A stretch of DNA of 64,000 bases from Desulfovibrio sp. (GTDB taxonomy: Bacteria; Desulfobacterota; Desulfovibrionia; Desulfovibrionales; Desulfovibrionaceae). Location of the stretch: assembly GCA_016218665.1 (NCBI GenBank), contig JACRDI010000001.1, positions 1-64,000 of the forward strand. Reading direction: 5' to 3'. Under the pieces are notes generated by a model. The model made no database searches. It was not told where the DNA came from and saw nothing but the letters and a program-made list of their open reading frames with translations. Positions 1 through 9,033 of this stretch are shown here, piece by piece. Position 1 is the stretch's first letter. Each line of letters opens with the position of its first letter. A program made the position numbers and the translations under genes.

Positions 1-51
1 CCTGGCCTATGCGTTGCGAACGCATCGCTCTCCCAGCTGAGCTACATCCCC
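1..51 (-). tRNA. tRNA-Ala (anticodon CGC), 5' part only
   Basis: Read on the minus strand, the first 51 bases form a tRNA 5' half: acceptor strand GGGGATG, a D-arm of standard form, and a 5-bp anticodon stem (ATGCG/CGCAT) closing the seven-base loop TTCGCAA. The anticodon is CGC (complement of bases 16-18), which reads alanine codon GCG. The T-arm and 3' acceptor strand lie beyond the left edge. Identity rests on the anticodon and the typical bacterial tRNA-Ala arms. Confidence 0.88.
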
Positions 52-96
52 ATGGGCGCCCGGCGTGCCGGGCGGAAGCGTTGTTTAGCCATTTTT

Positions 97-798
97 TCAG
101 TGGCGGGCAAGTCCTTTTTGCGGCTGCGCATTGCCCTGGGGCGGGGCGGCCTCGGGCAGGCGGATCTTGAGATACGGCGGCGTGGTGGAACCGGGCCCGA
201 TTTCCCAGCGGTAGGAACCGTAGGGCGAGCTCGGCGCCTTGCGGGCGTTATGCTCCAGCACCTCTACTCCCTCGGCCACGGACACGGAGAGCGTGCCCTC
301 GGTGACGATGCCCAGGCTGCGCGCCTCCGCCGTCTCCACGGCGTCCTTCACCCGCAGGCGCATGCTGCCGTCCTGGCCCACGGCGTAGTCGATGGGCACT
401 GTGAACTCGCTGGCGATCAGGAGCTTGCGGTCTATCTGCCACGTGCCGATCAGGCTGAAGCGCACGCGGCCGTCGCCGATGGAGCTGACGCTTTCCACGC
501 GCCTGTCGCCTTTCAGGGCCTCAAGATCCTTGAACAGCGGAGCCAGGACCTCGGCCTGAGCCTTCTTGATCTCCTCGGGCTTCAGCTTGCCGGCCTTGAT
601 CTCGGCTTGCAGGCGCTTCACGGCCAGCCAAGTGTCGTGGTGCACGGCCGTGCCCTCGACGGCGACCCTGTAGCTTCCGTCACGCTCGATCTTGATGCGC
701 GCCAGGTAGCGCTCCGGCACCCAGCAGCCCGAGAGCAGCAGCACCAGCGCGCACAGCAGGCCGGGGAGAAGGCGGAAAAACGGTGCGGATCGTTTCAT
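97..798 (-). CDS. putative exported lipoprotein of unknown function
   Basis: A 233-residue protein with a classical lipoprotein signal: basic start (MKRS), a hydrophobic core to about residue 22, and a lipobox ending LLSGC at Cys25. The mature part has several beta-like stretches (for example RIKIERDGSYRVAVEGT) and no catalytic motif that I recognise. It should be anchored to a membrane facing the periplasm. It lies alone between the tRNA and a divergent gene at 929. I do not recognise the family; the export call is firm and the function is unknown. Confidence 0.75.
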   Translation of the reverse strand: MKRSAPFFRLLPGLLCALVLLLSGCWVPERYLARIKIERDGSYRVAVEGTAVHHDTWLAVKRLQAEIKAGKLKPEEIKKAQAEVLAPLFKDLEALKGDRRVESVSSIGDGRVRFSLIGTWQIDRKLLIASEFTVPIDYAVGQDGSMRLRVKDAVETAEARSLGIVTEGTLSVSVAEGVEVLEHNARKAPSSPYGSYRWEIGPGSTTPPYLKIRLPEAAPPQGNAQPQKGLARH

Positions 799-867
799 GG
801 CGGCAGGCCATCCTCCTGGGTTTCCGGCATGCTACCCGCGGCGGACGCGGGACGCAAGGCGCGCGGC

Positions 868-896
868 TTGACAGCCGCCATGCGAGCCCCTACTTT
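868..896 (+). promoter_or_regulatory. sigma-70-type promoter for the gene at 929
   Basis: TTGACA at 868-873 and TACTTT at 891-896 are separated by 17 bases. The -35 is a perfect consensus match. Transcription would start near 903, giving a leader of about 25 nt that contains the AAGGAG ribosome site before the ATG at 929. Confidence 0.6.
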
Positions 897-928
897 CCGC
901 CTCACCCATCAACCAAGGAGTCATTCAA

Positions 929-1243
929 ATGGCGTACGATATCCGTCTGGTCAAGCTCATCAACGGCGAGACCGTCATCGGCAAGTGGAGCGAGGACGGC
1001 CAGACCATCAGCGACCCCGCCGTGCTGCAGACCGTTCCCATGCAGCAGGGCGTGCAGATGATGCTCCTGCCCTTCGGCTACCCCTTCGAGCAGGAGATCA
1101 CCGGCTGCATCTCCACCAAGCACGTGCTGTACGAGTACACCAAGGCCCCCGAGGAGCTGAAGACCAAGTACCTTGAGGCCGCCAGCAACCTCACCCTTTC
1201 CGCCCCCGGCGCGGGCAACCTGTCCCAGCTCATCACCAAATAG
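929..1243 (+). CDS. small conserved hypothetical protein, possibly Sm-like
   Basis: A 104-residue soluble protein beginning MAYDIRLVKLINGETVIG. The ATG follows AAGGAG at good spacing and a consensus-like promoter at 868-896. The N-terminal pattern (short strand, INGE turn, IGKW strand, then a valine-rich strand around residues 30-50) recalls the compact beta fold of Sm-like proteins, some of which occur as single genes in Desulfovibrio and phages. That similarity is an impression from pattern, not a motif match. There is no signal peptide or membrane segment. It stands upstream of the radical SAM gene at 1333 and may be transcribed with it. Confidence 0.7.
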   Translation: MAYDIRLVKLINGETVIGKWSEDGQTISDPAVLQTVPMQQGVQMMLLPFGYPFEQEITGCISTKHVLYEYTKAPEELKTKYLEAASNLTLSAPGAGNLSQLITK

Positions 1244-1332
1244 ACAGACAACCGCCTGAAATGCGATGAAGGGGGCGGCGGGCCGTTCGGTCTGCCGCCC
1301 CTTTTGCGCCAAGAGCCCCAAGGAGCCCCCGC

Positions 1333-3999
1333 GTGAAGGAACTGCTGCCCCTGCTGCCCCGCCCCAGCCGCTACCTCGGCAACGAGTGGGGCGCCGTGCG
1401 CAAGGATCCCGCCGCCCTGACCGGCCGCATCGCCCTGGCCTTCCCCGACCTCTATGAAGTCGGCATGAGCTACCTGGGACAGAAGATCCTGGCCCACGCC
1501 ATCAACCTGCGGCCGGGGCTCTACGCCGAGCGCGTGTACTGCCCCTGCGTGGACGCCGCGGCAATCCTGCGGGAGCACAACACGCCCCTGGCCACCCTGG
1601 AGACCGACACCCCCCTGCGTGATCTGGACGCCGTGGGCTTCAGCCTCACGCACGAGCTGTGCTACACCAACGTGCTGTTCATGCTGGAGCTGGCGCAGAT
1701 TCCCCTGCGCGCGGCAGAGCGCATGGAGCCCGGCCCGCACGGCCCCTGGCCGGTCATCATGGCCGGCGGCGGCGCGGCCTTCAACGCCGAACCCCTGGCG
1801 GAATTTCTCGATCTCATGGTGCTGGGCGACGGCGAAGGCGTGATGCCGGAGCTTGTGGAGCGCATCGCGGCCGCCCGCAAGGCCGGCATGCCCAGGGAGC
1901 AGATGCTGCGCGAGTTGGCCGCCATTCCCGGCGTTTACGTGCCCGCGCACTTCGCCTGGGACGGCCCGGGCGCCGCCGTGCGGCCGCTCATCCCCGGACA
2001 GGACAAGGTGGAGAAGGCCATGGTGGCCGACCTGGCCGCCGCGCCCTTCCCCCTCTCGCCGCCGGTGCCCTTCGGCCAGGCAGTGCACGACCGCTACACC
2101 ATCGAGCTGGCGCGCGGCTGCACGCGGGGCTGCCGCTTCTGCCACGCGGGCATGACCTACCGCCCGGTGCGCGAAAAGGCCCCGGACCAGCTGGGCCCCA
2201 TGCTCTCCCGCGCCATCGAGGCCACGGGCTTCGAGGAGGTCTCGCTGCTTTCGCTGTCCACCGGCGACTACTCCGCCCTGGAGACCCTGTTCGACACCGT
2301 GTTCGACCGCTGCGCCGCGGAGCAGGTGGCCATCTCCCTGCCCTCCCTGCGCGTGGGCTCCCTGTCCGAGCGCATCATGGGCCGCATGGCCAGCATCCGC
2401 CGCACCGGGGCCACCCTCGCGCCGGAGGCCGGCAGCCAGCGCCTGCGTGACGTCATCAACAAGGGCGTGGACGAGGAGGCGCTCATCCAGCATGTGCGCA
2501 CGCTCTTCGAGCACGGCTGGCAGCAGGTGAAGCTCTATTTCATGATCGGCCTGCCGACCGAGACCGACGCGGACCTGGATGCCATCGCCGAGCTGTGCGT
2601 GAAGGTGCGCGACGCCGCCGGGCGCCACGTGAAGCGCCTGCAGGTGACGGCCGCGGTGTCGCCCTTCGTGCCCAAGACGCACACGCCCTTCCAGTGGGAG
2701 GGGCAGATCGGCATGGAGGAGATCCGCCGCCGCATCTGGCACATCAAGAACGCGCTCAAGCCGTACAAGCGCATCACCCTGAAGTACCACCAGCCGGAGA
2801 TGAGCTTCCTGGAGGGCGTGTTCTCACGCGGCGACCGGCGGCTTGGCAAGGTGCTGGAAACGGCCTACCGCAAGGGCGCGCTCTTCTCCAGCTGGAAGGA
2901 CCACCTGAAGCTTGAGCACTACCTGGAGGCCCTGGCCGAGCACGGCCTGACGCCCGAGGAATTCCAGGGCCCGCGCGCCGTGGACGCCCCCCTGCCCTGG
3001 GACCACCTGGGCTGCGGCGTGTCCAAGGACTTCCTGCTCAAGGAGCGCCAGCGCGCCCTGGCGGAAAAGATCACCGAGGACTGCCGCTACGGGGCCTGCC
3101 GCAACTGCGGCGTGTGCAACATGGACGGCCGCGTGTCCGAGCTTTCGGCCCAGGCGGCGAAGGAAGACATCCGCCCGCGCGTGGTCTTCGCCCGCCGCGA
3201 CCAGGAGCGGCCTGTGGATGCTGCGCCTGTCACCGCTCCGGCGCCAGTTCCGGCCCCGGCCGCAGCACAGTCCGCAGCGCCTCAGCCCTCCCGGACGGGC
3301 CAGCAGAAGCCTGACCAGCAAAAGTCCGGCAAGCCCCTTCCGCCGGACCTCGGCCTCTCGGACCGCAAGGCCCACTACCGCATCTGGTACGAAAAGCGCG
3401 CCGAGGCCGCCTATTTGAGCCAGCTGGAGCTGCAGAGCGTGCTGGAGCGGGCGCTTCGGCGCTCGCGCTTCCCGCTTTCCTTCAGCGCGGGCTTCCACCC
3501 CATGCCGCGCATCTCCTTCGGCCGGGCCCTGCCCGTGGGCGTGGAGAGCATGTGCGAGTGGTTCACCCTGACCCTGCGCGAGGAGCTGGGCCCGCAGCAC
3601 GTGCTGGACACCCTTTCCGCCCAGCTGCCCGAGGGCCTCGCGCCCACGCGCATCGAGCCCCTGCCCGTGCTGCAGCGGCCGGTGCAGGCCCTGCGCGAGC
3701 GCTTCCTGCTGCGCTACTCCGGCGCGCCGGAGGACATCGCGCGCTGGCGCGGCCAGTGGGCGGAATTCCTGCGCCTGGAGCACTTCCCCTTCATGCGCAA
3801 GAGCAAGAACGGCCCCAAGGCCACGGACGTGCGCAGCATGGTGGCCGAGGCGGTCCTGAAGGACGACGGCGGCGTGGAGCTGACCCTGGACTGGTCGGCC
3901 GACTACATGAGCCCCAAGGCCCTGGTTCTGGCGGTGAACGACCCCATCTCGCCCCTGGCCGTGCACGTGCTCAAGGTGGGGCAGCAGTTCCCGGAATAG
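1333..3999 (+). CDS. TIGR03960-type radical SAM protein fused to a DUF2344 domain
   Basis: An 888-residue protein with a GTG start seven bases after AGGAG (1321-1325). Residues 1 to about 250 resemble the B12-binding-like region of this family. The radical SAM cluster motif is C263-x3-C267-x2-C270 (CTRGCRFC), followed by the usual barrel. A further CRYGACRNCGVC cysteine cluster lies near residues 585-600, then an Ala/Pro/Gln-rich linker (about 630-665). The C-terminal 210 residues begin KAHYRIWYEKR and fit DUF2344, which in many bacteria is a separate neighbouring gene. The substrate is not established; a role in RNA or ribosome modification is inferred only from the usual neighbours of the family. 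Confidence 0.88.
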   Translation: MKELLPLLPRPSRYLGNEWGAVRKDPAALTGRIALAFPDLYEVGMSYLGQKILAHAINLRPGLYAERVYCPCVDAAAILREHNTPLATLETDTPLRDLDAVGFSLTHELCYTNVLFMLELAQIPLRAAERMEPGPHGPWPVIMAGGGAAFNAEPLAEFLDLMVLGDGEGVMPELVERIAAARKAGMPREQMLRELAAIPGVYVPAHFAWDGPGAAVRPLIPGQDKVEKAMVADLAAAPFPLSPPVPFGQAVHDRYTIELARGCTRGCRFCHAGMTYRPVREKAPDQLGPMLSRAIEATGFEEVSLLSLSTGDYSALETLFDTVFDRCAAEQVAISLPSLRVGSLSERIMGRMASIRRTGATLAPEAGSQRLRDVINKGVDEEALIQHVRTLFEHGWQQVKLYFMIGLPTETDADLDAIAELCVKVRDAAGRHVKRLQVTAAVSPFVPKTHTPFQWEGQIGMEEIRRRIWHIKNALKPYKRITLKYHQPEMSFLEGVFSRGDRRLGKVLETAYRKGALFSSWKDHLKLEHYLEALAEHGLTPEEFQGPRAVDAPLPWDHLGCGVSKDFLLKERQRALAEKITEDCRYGACRNCGVCNMDGRVSELSAQAAKEDIRPRVVFARRDQERPVDAAPVTAPAPVPAPAAAQSAAPQPSRTGQQKPDQQKSGKPLPPDLGLSDRKAHYRIWYEKRAEAAYLSQLELQSVLERALRRSRFPLSFSAGFHPMPRISFGRALPVGVESMCEWFTLTLREELGPQHVLDTLSAQLPEGLAPTRIEPLPVLQRPVQALRERFLLRYSGAPEDIARWRGQWAEFLRLEHFPFMRKSKNGPKATDVRSMVAEAVLKDDGGVELTLDWSADYMSPKALVLAVNDPISPLAVHVLKVGQQFPE

Positions 4000-4021
4000 C
4001 CAGCGCCCCAGCGCCCCGGCC

Positions 4022-5173
4022 CTACTGCGCGGGCGGCACCGGCTCGGTGGCGAAGGGCCGCGCGGGGTCGGGCTTGAGGGTGCCCTTGCCGGGAAAGATG
4101 GCGTCGTACTGCAGGTTGTCGCCCGGCGTGGTGAAGTAGCCCTCGCGCACGGTCTGGGGCCTGCCCCGGCGCAGCAGCTCGCTCACGGTCACGGTCTCGT
4201 AGCCGCGCTTCTTCAACTCCGGCAGCAGGATGCGCAGTATGGCGAAGGTCTTCTGCGGCACCGCGTTGGCGTGCATGAGCATGATGGACCCCGGCTTGAG
4301 CAGCCGCAACGCCCGCGCGGCCAGCTCCTCGGGCGTGTGCAGTTCCTCGTCCCCCTCCCCGTCCACATCCCACTGGATGACCACGTAGCCCGACGCGGCC
4401 AGGGCATCGAGCGCCAGCTCGGAGCTGCGGCCGTAGGGCAGGCGCATGACGGACAGAACCCCTGCCCTCTGCGCTGCCAGGGGGCCCAGGCCCTTGGCCT
4501 CGGCCCTGCGGAGGAGCTCCGCCCGGAGGTTGGCGTACTGGATCTCCGCCAGGCGCATCTGGCTGGCGATCTCCTCCCGCGTCATGAGGGCGAGGTTGCC
4601 GTGGGTCCAGGCGTGGTTGCCCATCTCGAAGCGCGCATCGGCCATGAGCTGCATGGCCTTCTCCGGGTGCGAGCGCATCCACTTGCCCCCGGCGAAGAAC
4701 GTCGCCCGCAGGTTCCGCTCCCGCAGCAGGTTGATGACGCGGTTCTCGTACCCGGCCACGTTGTTGGCCCGCTCGCAGAGGTCAAAGGTGAGGGCGATGG
4801 CCTTGCGGCCCTTGCCGACCTCCTTGCCGGAAGCCGCAGCCGGAAGCTCCACCCGGCGGATGGCCCCCTGCATGGCCCTGGGCACAGCGGCCGGGCGCTC
4901 CGGCAGGGTGACGCCGGGCGCAAGGGCCGGAACGCCGGGGTCGGGCTCGCCCACCGCGCCGATGACCCGGTCGGCCTCGCTGCCCGCCAGCTCCCGCGGG
5001 GTCCACAGGGCGCTCAGCAGGGCGTCGGGCCTGGGTTTGCCCGAGGCGGCCAGGGCCGATGCGGACAAGGCCGATGCGGCCAGGGCCGATGCGGACAAGG
5101 CTGGCGCGGCGAGGCACAGGACCAGCATGGAGCAGAAAGCGGCCAGTCTGCGCATGGGCAAGCACTCCGGCAT
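4022..5173 (-). CDS. exported polysaccharide deacetylase-family protein (NodB fold, TFDLCE variant)
   Basis: A 383-residue secreted protein. An N-terminal signal segment runs into an Ala/Ser/Leu repeat (residues about 23-44) encoded by a 15-bp DNA repeat. The NodB-like domain carries the base-containing motif TFDLCE near residues 128-133 instead of the common TFDDG, and the metal-binding histidines in GNHAWTHGN near residues 183-191. Conserved strands follow (MRLPYG, VIQWDVDGEGDEE, SIMLMHAN). Family members remove N- or O-acetyl groups from cell-wall or exopolysaccharides. The lost second aspartate means Glu or Cys would have to serve, as seems to be the case for a recognisable subclade. The stop is close to, and convergent with, the radical SAM gene. 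Confidence 0.85.
   Translation of the reverse strand: MPECLPMRRLAAFCSMLVLCLAAPALSASALAASALSASALAASGKPRPDALLSALWTPRELAGSEADRVIGAVGEPDPGVPALAPGVTLPERPAAVPRAMQGAIRRVELPAAASGKEVGKGRKAIALTFDLCERANNVAGYENRVINLLRERNLRATFFAGGKWMRSHPEKAMQLMADARFEMGNHAWTHGNLALMTREEIASQMRLAEIQYANLRAELLRRAEAKGLGPLAAQRAGVLSVMRLPYGRSSELALDALAASGYVVIQWDVDGEGDEELHTPEELAARALRLLKPGSIMLMHANAVPQKTFAILRILLPELKKRGYETVTVSELLRRGRPQTVREGYFTTPGDNLQYDAIFPGKGTLKPDPARPFATEPVPPAQ
5042..5110. repeat. 15-bp degenerate tandem repeat in the signal-peptide region
   Basis: The plus strand shows about four alternating 15-bp units (CAGGGCCGATGCGGA and CAAGGCCGATGCGGC types), with the 30-bp pair repeated at 5051-5080 and, with a few changes, 5081-5110. 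In the gene it encodes an alternating Ser-Ala-Leu / Ala-Ala-Ser stretch at the signal-peptide/mature junction. Confidence 0.75.
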
Positions 5174-5206
5174 CTTGGCGATTTCGCGGGGAATCCCCTG
5201 GCCGCT

Positions 5207-6298
5207 TTACTGCGGCGTCTCCGCCACCTTCGGCGCGGACTTGGCCACCTGGGCCGACTTGGTCTCCGGAATCAGCGCCTGCCCGGCCTTGCGCTTGTTC
5301 TCGATCTCCGCCGCGGCGGCCTCAAGCCCCACAAAGCGGGCGCTGGTGCTGGGGTGCGTGCTTCCCATGGTGATGGCGCCGGGGTTCTCCACGGCCATCC
5401 GCCGCCAAAGGTCCGGCACGTTCGAGATGTCGTAGCCCGCCCTGGCGGTGAAGTAGAGGCCCACATAGTCGGCCTCGGCCTCGAACTCCTGGCTGTAGGC
5501 ATTCGCGCCGATGCGCCCGCCGACGTTCGGGTTCACCCCGGTCAGGATGGCCACGGGCAGGTCCAGCAGCAGCGCGCCGAGGAGCGCATTGCCCTGCTTG
5601 GCCTTGATGTGCCCCTGGTTGTTGTGGGCCAGCTCATGGCCCAGGATGGCCGCCAGTTCGTCGTCCGACTGCACGAACTTCATCATGCCCGTGTAGATGG
5701 TGATGTTTTTGCCGTCCGCAAAGGCGTTGATCATCGTGTTCTGCTTGAGCGCGATGTCGTAGCCGCACAGCTTGGCTGGCGTCACCGTCATCTCTCGCCG
5801 CTCGCCGGCGCGCTCCAGGGTCAGCTGCACCGGGGTTCCCTTGGCCAGGGCCGAATCCATGGCGGCCTTGGTCTCCTTCTTGTTCGCCACAGGCTTGCCG
5901 CCCACGGCCAGCAGCACGTCGCCCTTCTGGATTCCGGCGGCCAGCGCCGGTCCGCCCGCCGCCAGCTGGTACACGGTGACCCGGTCGCCCACCTTGAGCA
6001 CGCCCTGCAGGGCCTCCCGGTACTCTTTCGGGAAGTCCCCCGCCACTGCATAGCTCATGCCCAGGCGGTAGGAAACGACATCGCCGCAGAGTTCCAGGTT
6101 GGCGCTGCGCAAGGCCCAGCCCACGCGGTCCATGCGGTCCAGCTTGGACATGTAGTCGCGCACGGCCAGTTCCTGCTGTTTTTTCGCTTCTTCGCCCACG
6201 CGGGAGGTATCGAGCACCGGCAGGTTGGCCTGCGGAGCGCAGGCGGAGAGCAGCATGGCGCACAGGCAGCAGGCAAGGACGGCACATTTCTTCGGCAT
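5207..6298 (-). CDS. PDZ-domain M48 metalloprotease lipoprotein
   Basis: A 363-residue protein; the ATG at 6298 follows GAGGAA and starts a lipoprotein signal (lipobox LLSAC near residue 18). Residues about 95-190 contain a PDZ-like segment (GGPALAAGIQKGDVLLAVGG). The M48 zinc site GHELAHNNQGH lies near residues 218-228 with the third-ligand region QEFEAEADYVG about 45 residues on. A tail after about 320 is rich in Lys/Ala and probably disordered. The protein is predicted to act in the periplasm on misfolded or outer-membrane proteins, as M48 lipoproteins such as BepA and LoiP do. A longer reading from 6655 exists but lacks the signal peptide at its start and was not chosen. Confidence 0.9.
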   Translation of the reverse strand: MPKKCAVLACCLCAMLLSACAPQANLPVLDTSRVGEEAKKQQELAVRDYMSKLDRMDRVGWALRSANLELCGDVVSYRLGMSYAVAGDFPKEYREALQGVLKVGDRVTVYQLAAGGPALAAGIQKGDVLLAVGGKPVANKKETKAAMDSALAKGTPVQLTLERAGERREMTVTPAKLCGYDIALKQNTMINAFADGKNITIYTGMMKFVQSDDELAAILGHELAHNNQGHIKAKQGNALLGALLLDLPVAILTGVNPNVGGRIGANAYSQEFEAEADYVGLYFTARAGYDISNVPDLWRRMAVENPGAITMGSTHPSTSARFVGLEAAAAEIENKRKAGQALIPETKSAQVAKSAPKVAETPQ

Positions 6299-6389
6299 GG
6301 ATTCCTCATGGTTTGGCGGCTCCGCCCCGGCCGCAGGCCAGGGCGGGCGCATCACGCCTAGCATACGCGCGAGACGGTTGGAAGCCCCC

Positions 6390-7474
6390 CTACCCCGCCA
6401 CGAGGGCGATGGCCTTCTCCGGGCACATTTCCTGACAGCAGAAGCAGGCGATGCACGCCTCGCGGTCCACCACGGCGACGGCGTCCTCGATGCGCAGGGC
6501 CTGGGCCGGGCACTGGTCCACGCAGGTGCCGCAGGCCGTGCAGCGCGCACGCTCGGCCTTGGGCCGCATGACGATGCGGCTTTCCAGCAGGCTCTGCAGC
6601 TGGGCCGAGTGCTGGATGGCCCCGCCGTCCAGCGCCGGCAGGCGGAAGCCCTCAAGCACGGCCAGTTCGCCCAGCACCTCCACCGCTTCGGGTGCGAAGT
6701 CGCCCAGGCCCAGGGCCCTGGCCTTGTGCAGAAGCCGCAGCCTGGCCGGGTCCAGGCCCATCATGCGGCTGATGACCGAGTCCAGGGCCACGGCGTTGTC
6801 CGCGGCGAGCACGCGGCCACCCAGCGCAGGTCGGTGGAAGCCGGGCCGTTGCCCTGCATGCCCAGGATGGCGTCCACGATGACGAAGTCCGGCGGGCGCA
6901 GGCGGAACACGTCCACCACCACTTCCTGGAAACGTTCCGGGCTGCCGGAAAGCTTGTGCAGAAGCGCCTTCTGCGCGCCGGGCAGAATGCCGTAGCTGTT
7001 CTTCACCGCGCCGGTGATGACGGTGAGCCCGTGGGTCTTGAACTTGGGCAGGGAGAGGAAGACCTCGGCCTCCAGCACCGCGCGCGACACGCTGACCTTG
7101 GGCATGGCGGCCACGTCGCCCAGTACGGAGAAGGGCACCTCCACCGCGTCCAGGCCGATGTTCCTGTAGTGCCCAAGCGAGGCCTCGATGAGCCCGGCGC
7201 GCTCGAAGCTCTTCTCGTTGGCGCCGTAGCCCATGAGGCCGGGGTTGTCGCCCACGGTGATCCCGCCCGCGCCCAGATCAAGCAGGCACTCCACCACGGC
7301 GCGCAGCACGGCCGGGTGCGTGGTCACGGCTTCCTCCGGCCTTGCGGCACGCAGCACGTTGGGCTTCACCAGCACCCTCTTCCCGGCGATCGGCGGGGCG
7401 AAGAGCGAGAAGGCCTTCTCCACCGCCGGGCGGCAGCTCTGGTAGTCGGCGGGTTCGATGAGCACTCTGTGCAT
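6390..7474 (-). pseudogene. DUF362 / 4Fe-4S ferredoxin protein, disrupted by a one-base frameshift
   Basis: The two halves of one gene are in different frames. The 5' part (7474 down to about 6820) starts MHRVLIEPADYQSC and reads through GNGPAST. The 3' part then continues in another frame with LAADNAVALDSVISRMMG, exactly what DUF362 proteins have next. It ends with two ferredoxin motifs, CTACGTCVDQCP and CIACFCCQEMCP. Restoring one G in the GTGGCC near 6815-6818 rejoins the frames to give a 361-residue protein. DUF362 proteins are Fe-S proteins of unclear function, common in anaerobes. Whether this is a real mutation, a recoding site or a sequencing error cannot be told here. Typical ATG start; stop at 6390. 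Confidence 0.82.
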
Positions 7475-7496
7475 GGGATTCTCCTTCGCCTCCGGG

Positions 7497-8267
7497 CTAG
7501 CGCGAGCCGAAGACCTTCTTGAGCAGCGAGGTGGTGCGCTCCGCCGGATTGGTGCGGATGTCCTTCTCCTCCTTGGCGATGAGGGTGAACAGGCCGTCCT
7601 GGGCCTTGGCGTTCACGTAGGAGTCCAGGTCCAGGCCGTAGGCCTGGGCGGCGCTGGCGGCCAGCGGGTTGGCCGTGAGCTTCTTGTAGGCCTTGGCCAC
7701 GCCCACGGAGTCCGTGGCCTTGCTGATGATGGGCTGCATGAGTTCGGCGATCTTGCTGCCGCTGGACTTGCGGAAGTACTGGGTGGCGGCGTCGTCCGGC
7801 CCGGTGAGGATGCCCTTGGCGTCGCCGACGCTCATGTTCTTGATGGAGTCGCCCAGGATGTTCGCGGCCTGGGGCACGGCCTGCTCGGCGGCGCGGTTCA
7901 TGGCCAGCACCAGGTCGTCGATGAGCTTGCCCTGGCCCGCCAGGCGCAGCGGGGTCTCGATCTTCTGCAACTGCTCCGGCAGCAGGATCTTCACCGCCTG
8001 GTTGGCGAAGTAGCCGTCGGTCTTGCCCAGGCTGGCGATGGACGTGCTGACGCCCTTGGCCAGGGCCTCCTTCAGGCCCTTGGCGATGTCCGCGTCGGAC
8101 ATGCCCGCCGGGACGGCGTTGGAGCCGGCGGAAGAGCCGGAACCCTGCGCAGTCTGCGCGGCCTGCTGGGCCTTGTCCAGCATGTCGGCCCAGCCGGCCA
8201 GGGCCGGGGCGGCAAAAAGCGGCAGTGCGAAGAGGCAAAGGGCGAGGGCTGCGGTGGAACGTTTCAT
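7497..8267 (-). CDS. exported DUF4197 protein
   Basis: A 256-residue protein. The ATG at 8267 follows AAGGAGG and begins a clear signal peptide ([17 protein letters not shown], cleavage likely after ALA near residue 25). The mature protein is mainly helical: [19 protein letters not shown], then [10 protein letters not shown] and later DALFTLI-like and LKKVFG segments typical of DUF4197. The family's function is unknown; the protein should be periplasmic. Only 22 bp separate it from the downstream DUF362 gene, so the two may be co-transcribed. Confidence 0.85.
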   Translation of the reverse strand: MKRSTAALALCLFALPLFAAPALAGWADMLDKAQQAAQTAQGSGSSAGSNAVPAGMSDADIAKGLKEALAKGVSTSIASLGKTDGYFANQAVKILLPEQLQKIETPLRLAGQGKLIDDLVLAMNRAAEQAVPQAANILGDSIKNMSVGDAKGILTGPDDAATQYFRKSSGSKIAELMQPIISKATDSVGVAKAYKKLTANPLAASAAQAYGLDLDSYVNAKAQDGLFTLIAKEEKDIRTNPAERTTSLLKKVFGSR

Positions 8268-8378
8268 GTGCGCCTCCTTGCGGCGATGGACGGCATGTTC
8301 GCGGTTTTCTGCGCGGGGGGAATCCGCTTTCCGTGTACGCCTCCCGCCGCCGCCCGGCAAGAATGTCCTGCCCAGGCT

Positions 8379-8396
8379 CTGGCCTGGATTATGCAC
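8379..8396 (+). promoter_or_regulatory. possible sigma-54 promoter before the EF-hand gene
   Basis: CTGGCCTGGATTATGCA contains GG (8381-8382), ten bases, then GC (8393-8394), the invariant spacing of -24/-12 promoters. The -24 part has TGGC and the -12 part TGCA. Transcription would begin only about 16 nt before the ATG, leaving just room for the AGGAGG site, which lowers confidence. Confidence 0.35.
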
Positions 8397-8421
8397 ATGG
8401 GGCGCAGGAGGAAAGAACGTC

Positions 8422-9033
8422 ATGCGCATAAACCCCCAGATCGCGAATCAGATGTACCTGAACTCCGGCAACGAGGACGCCTCGTGCCTGCCCACCGGCA
8501 CCTACACCACCCTGGCCGCGGCCAAATACATCAAGGACAACGACAAGGACGGGGACAAGAGCCTCTCCGCCGACGAGGTAAGCATCTCCGCCGAGGCCTA
8601 CGCCAAGCTCGACGCCAACAGCGACGGCAAGGTGACCATGGAAGAGATGAAGAAGTCCCTGGCCGGAAAAGACAACGAGATATACCAGTACTACAAGAAC
8701 GGCGGGGCCAATTCCGAGACCCCCGACATCACCAACAGCCTGCTCACCGCCTCGAACAGCGGCGGCACCGCGGCCGGAACCTACTCCAAGCTGGCGACCA
8801 AGCGCTTCATGGCCGACAAGGACGACAACAATGACGGCGTGCTCAGCAGCGACGAGCTGGGCCTGACCAGCTCCGTGTTCTCCGAGATCGACGCCAACAA
8901 CGACGGCAAGGTGAGCCAGGCCGAGTTGCAGAGCGTCCTGGCCGGCCAGAACGAGAACATCAAGCGGTACTACGCCAACGGCGGCACCGGCTCCCTGGTC
9001 AACCTGACCTCCCGGCTCCTGGCGAAGATATAG
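8422..9033 (+). CDS. EF-hand calcium-binding protein, four loops
   Basis: A 203-residue protein; the ATG follows AGGAGGAAAG. Four canonical 12-residue EF loops are visible: [14 protein letters not shown] (about residue 38), [12 protein letters not shown] (64), [14 protein letters not shown] (131) and [12 protein letters not shown] (157). They form two pairs, each followed by a similar segment (IYQYYKNGG and IKRYYANGG), so the protein is an internal duplication. No signal peptide or membrane segment is present. It probably buffers or senses calcium. The N-terminus ([10 protein letters not shown]) resembles small structural or secreted proteins. No partner is identifiable among the neighbours. 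Confidence 0.85.
   Translation: MRINPQIANQMYLNSGNEDASCLPTGTYTTLAAAKYIKDNDKDGDKSLSADEVSISAEAYAKLDANSDGKVTMEEMKKSLAGKDNEIYQYYKNGGANSETPDITNSLLTASNSGGTAAGTYSKLATKRFMADKDDNNDGVLSSDELGLTSSVFSEIDANNDGKVSQAELQSVLAGQNENIKRYYANGGTGSLVNLTSRLLAKI

Noticed and set aside
8379-8396. Treating the EF-hand sigma-54 motif as firm
   Set aside because: Spacing is right but the leader would be only about 16 nt; kept at low confidence.
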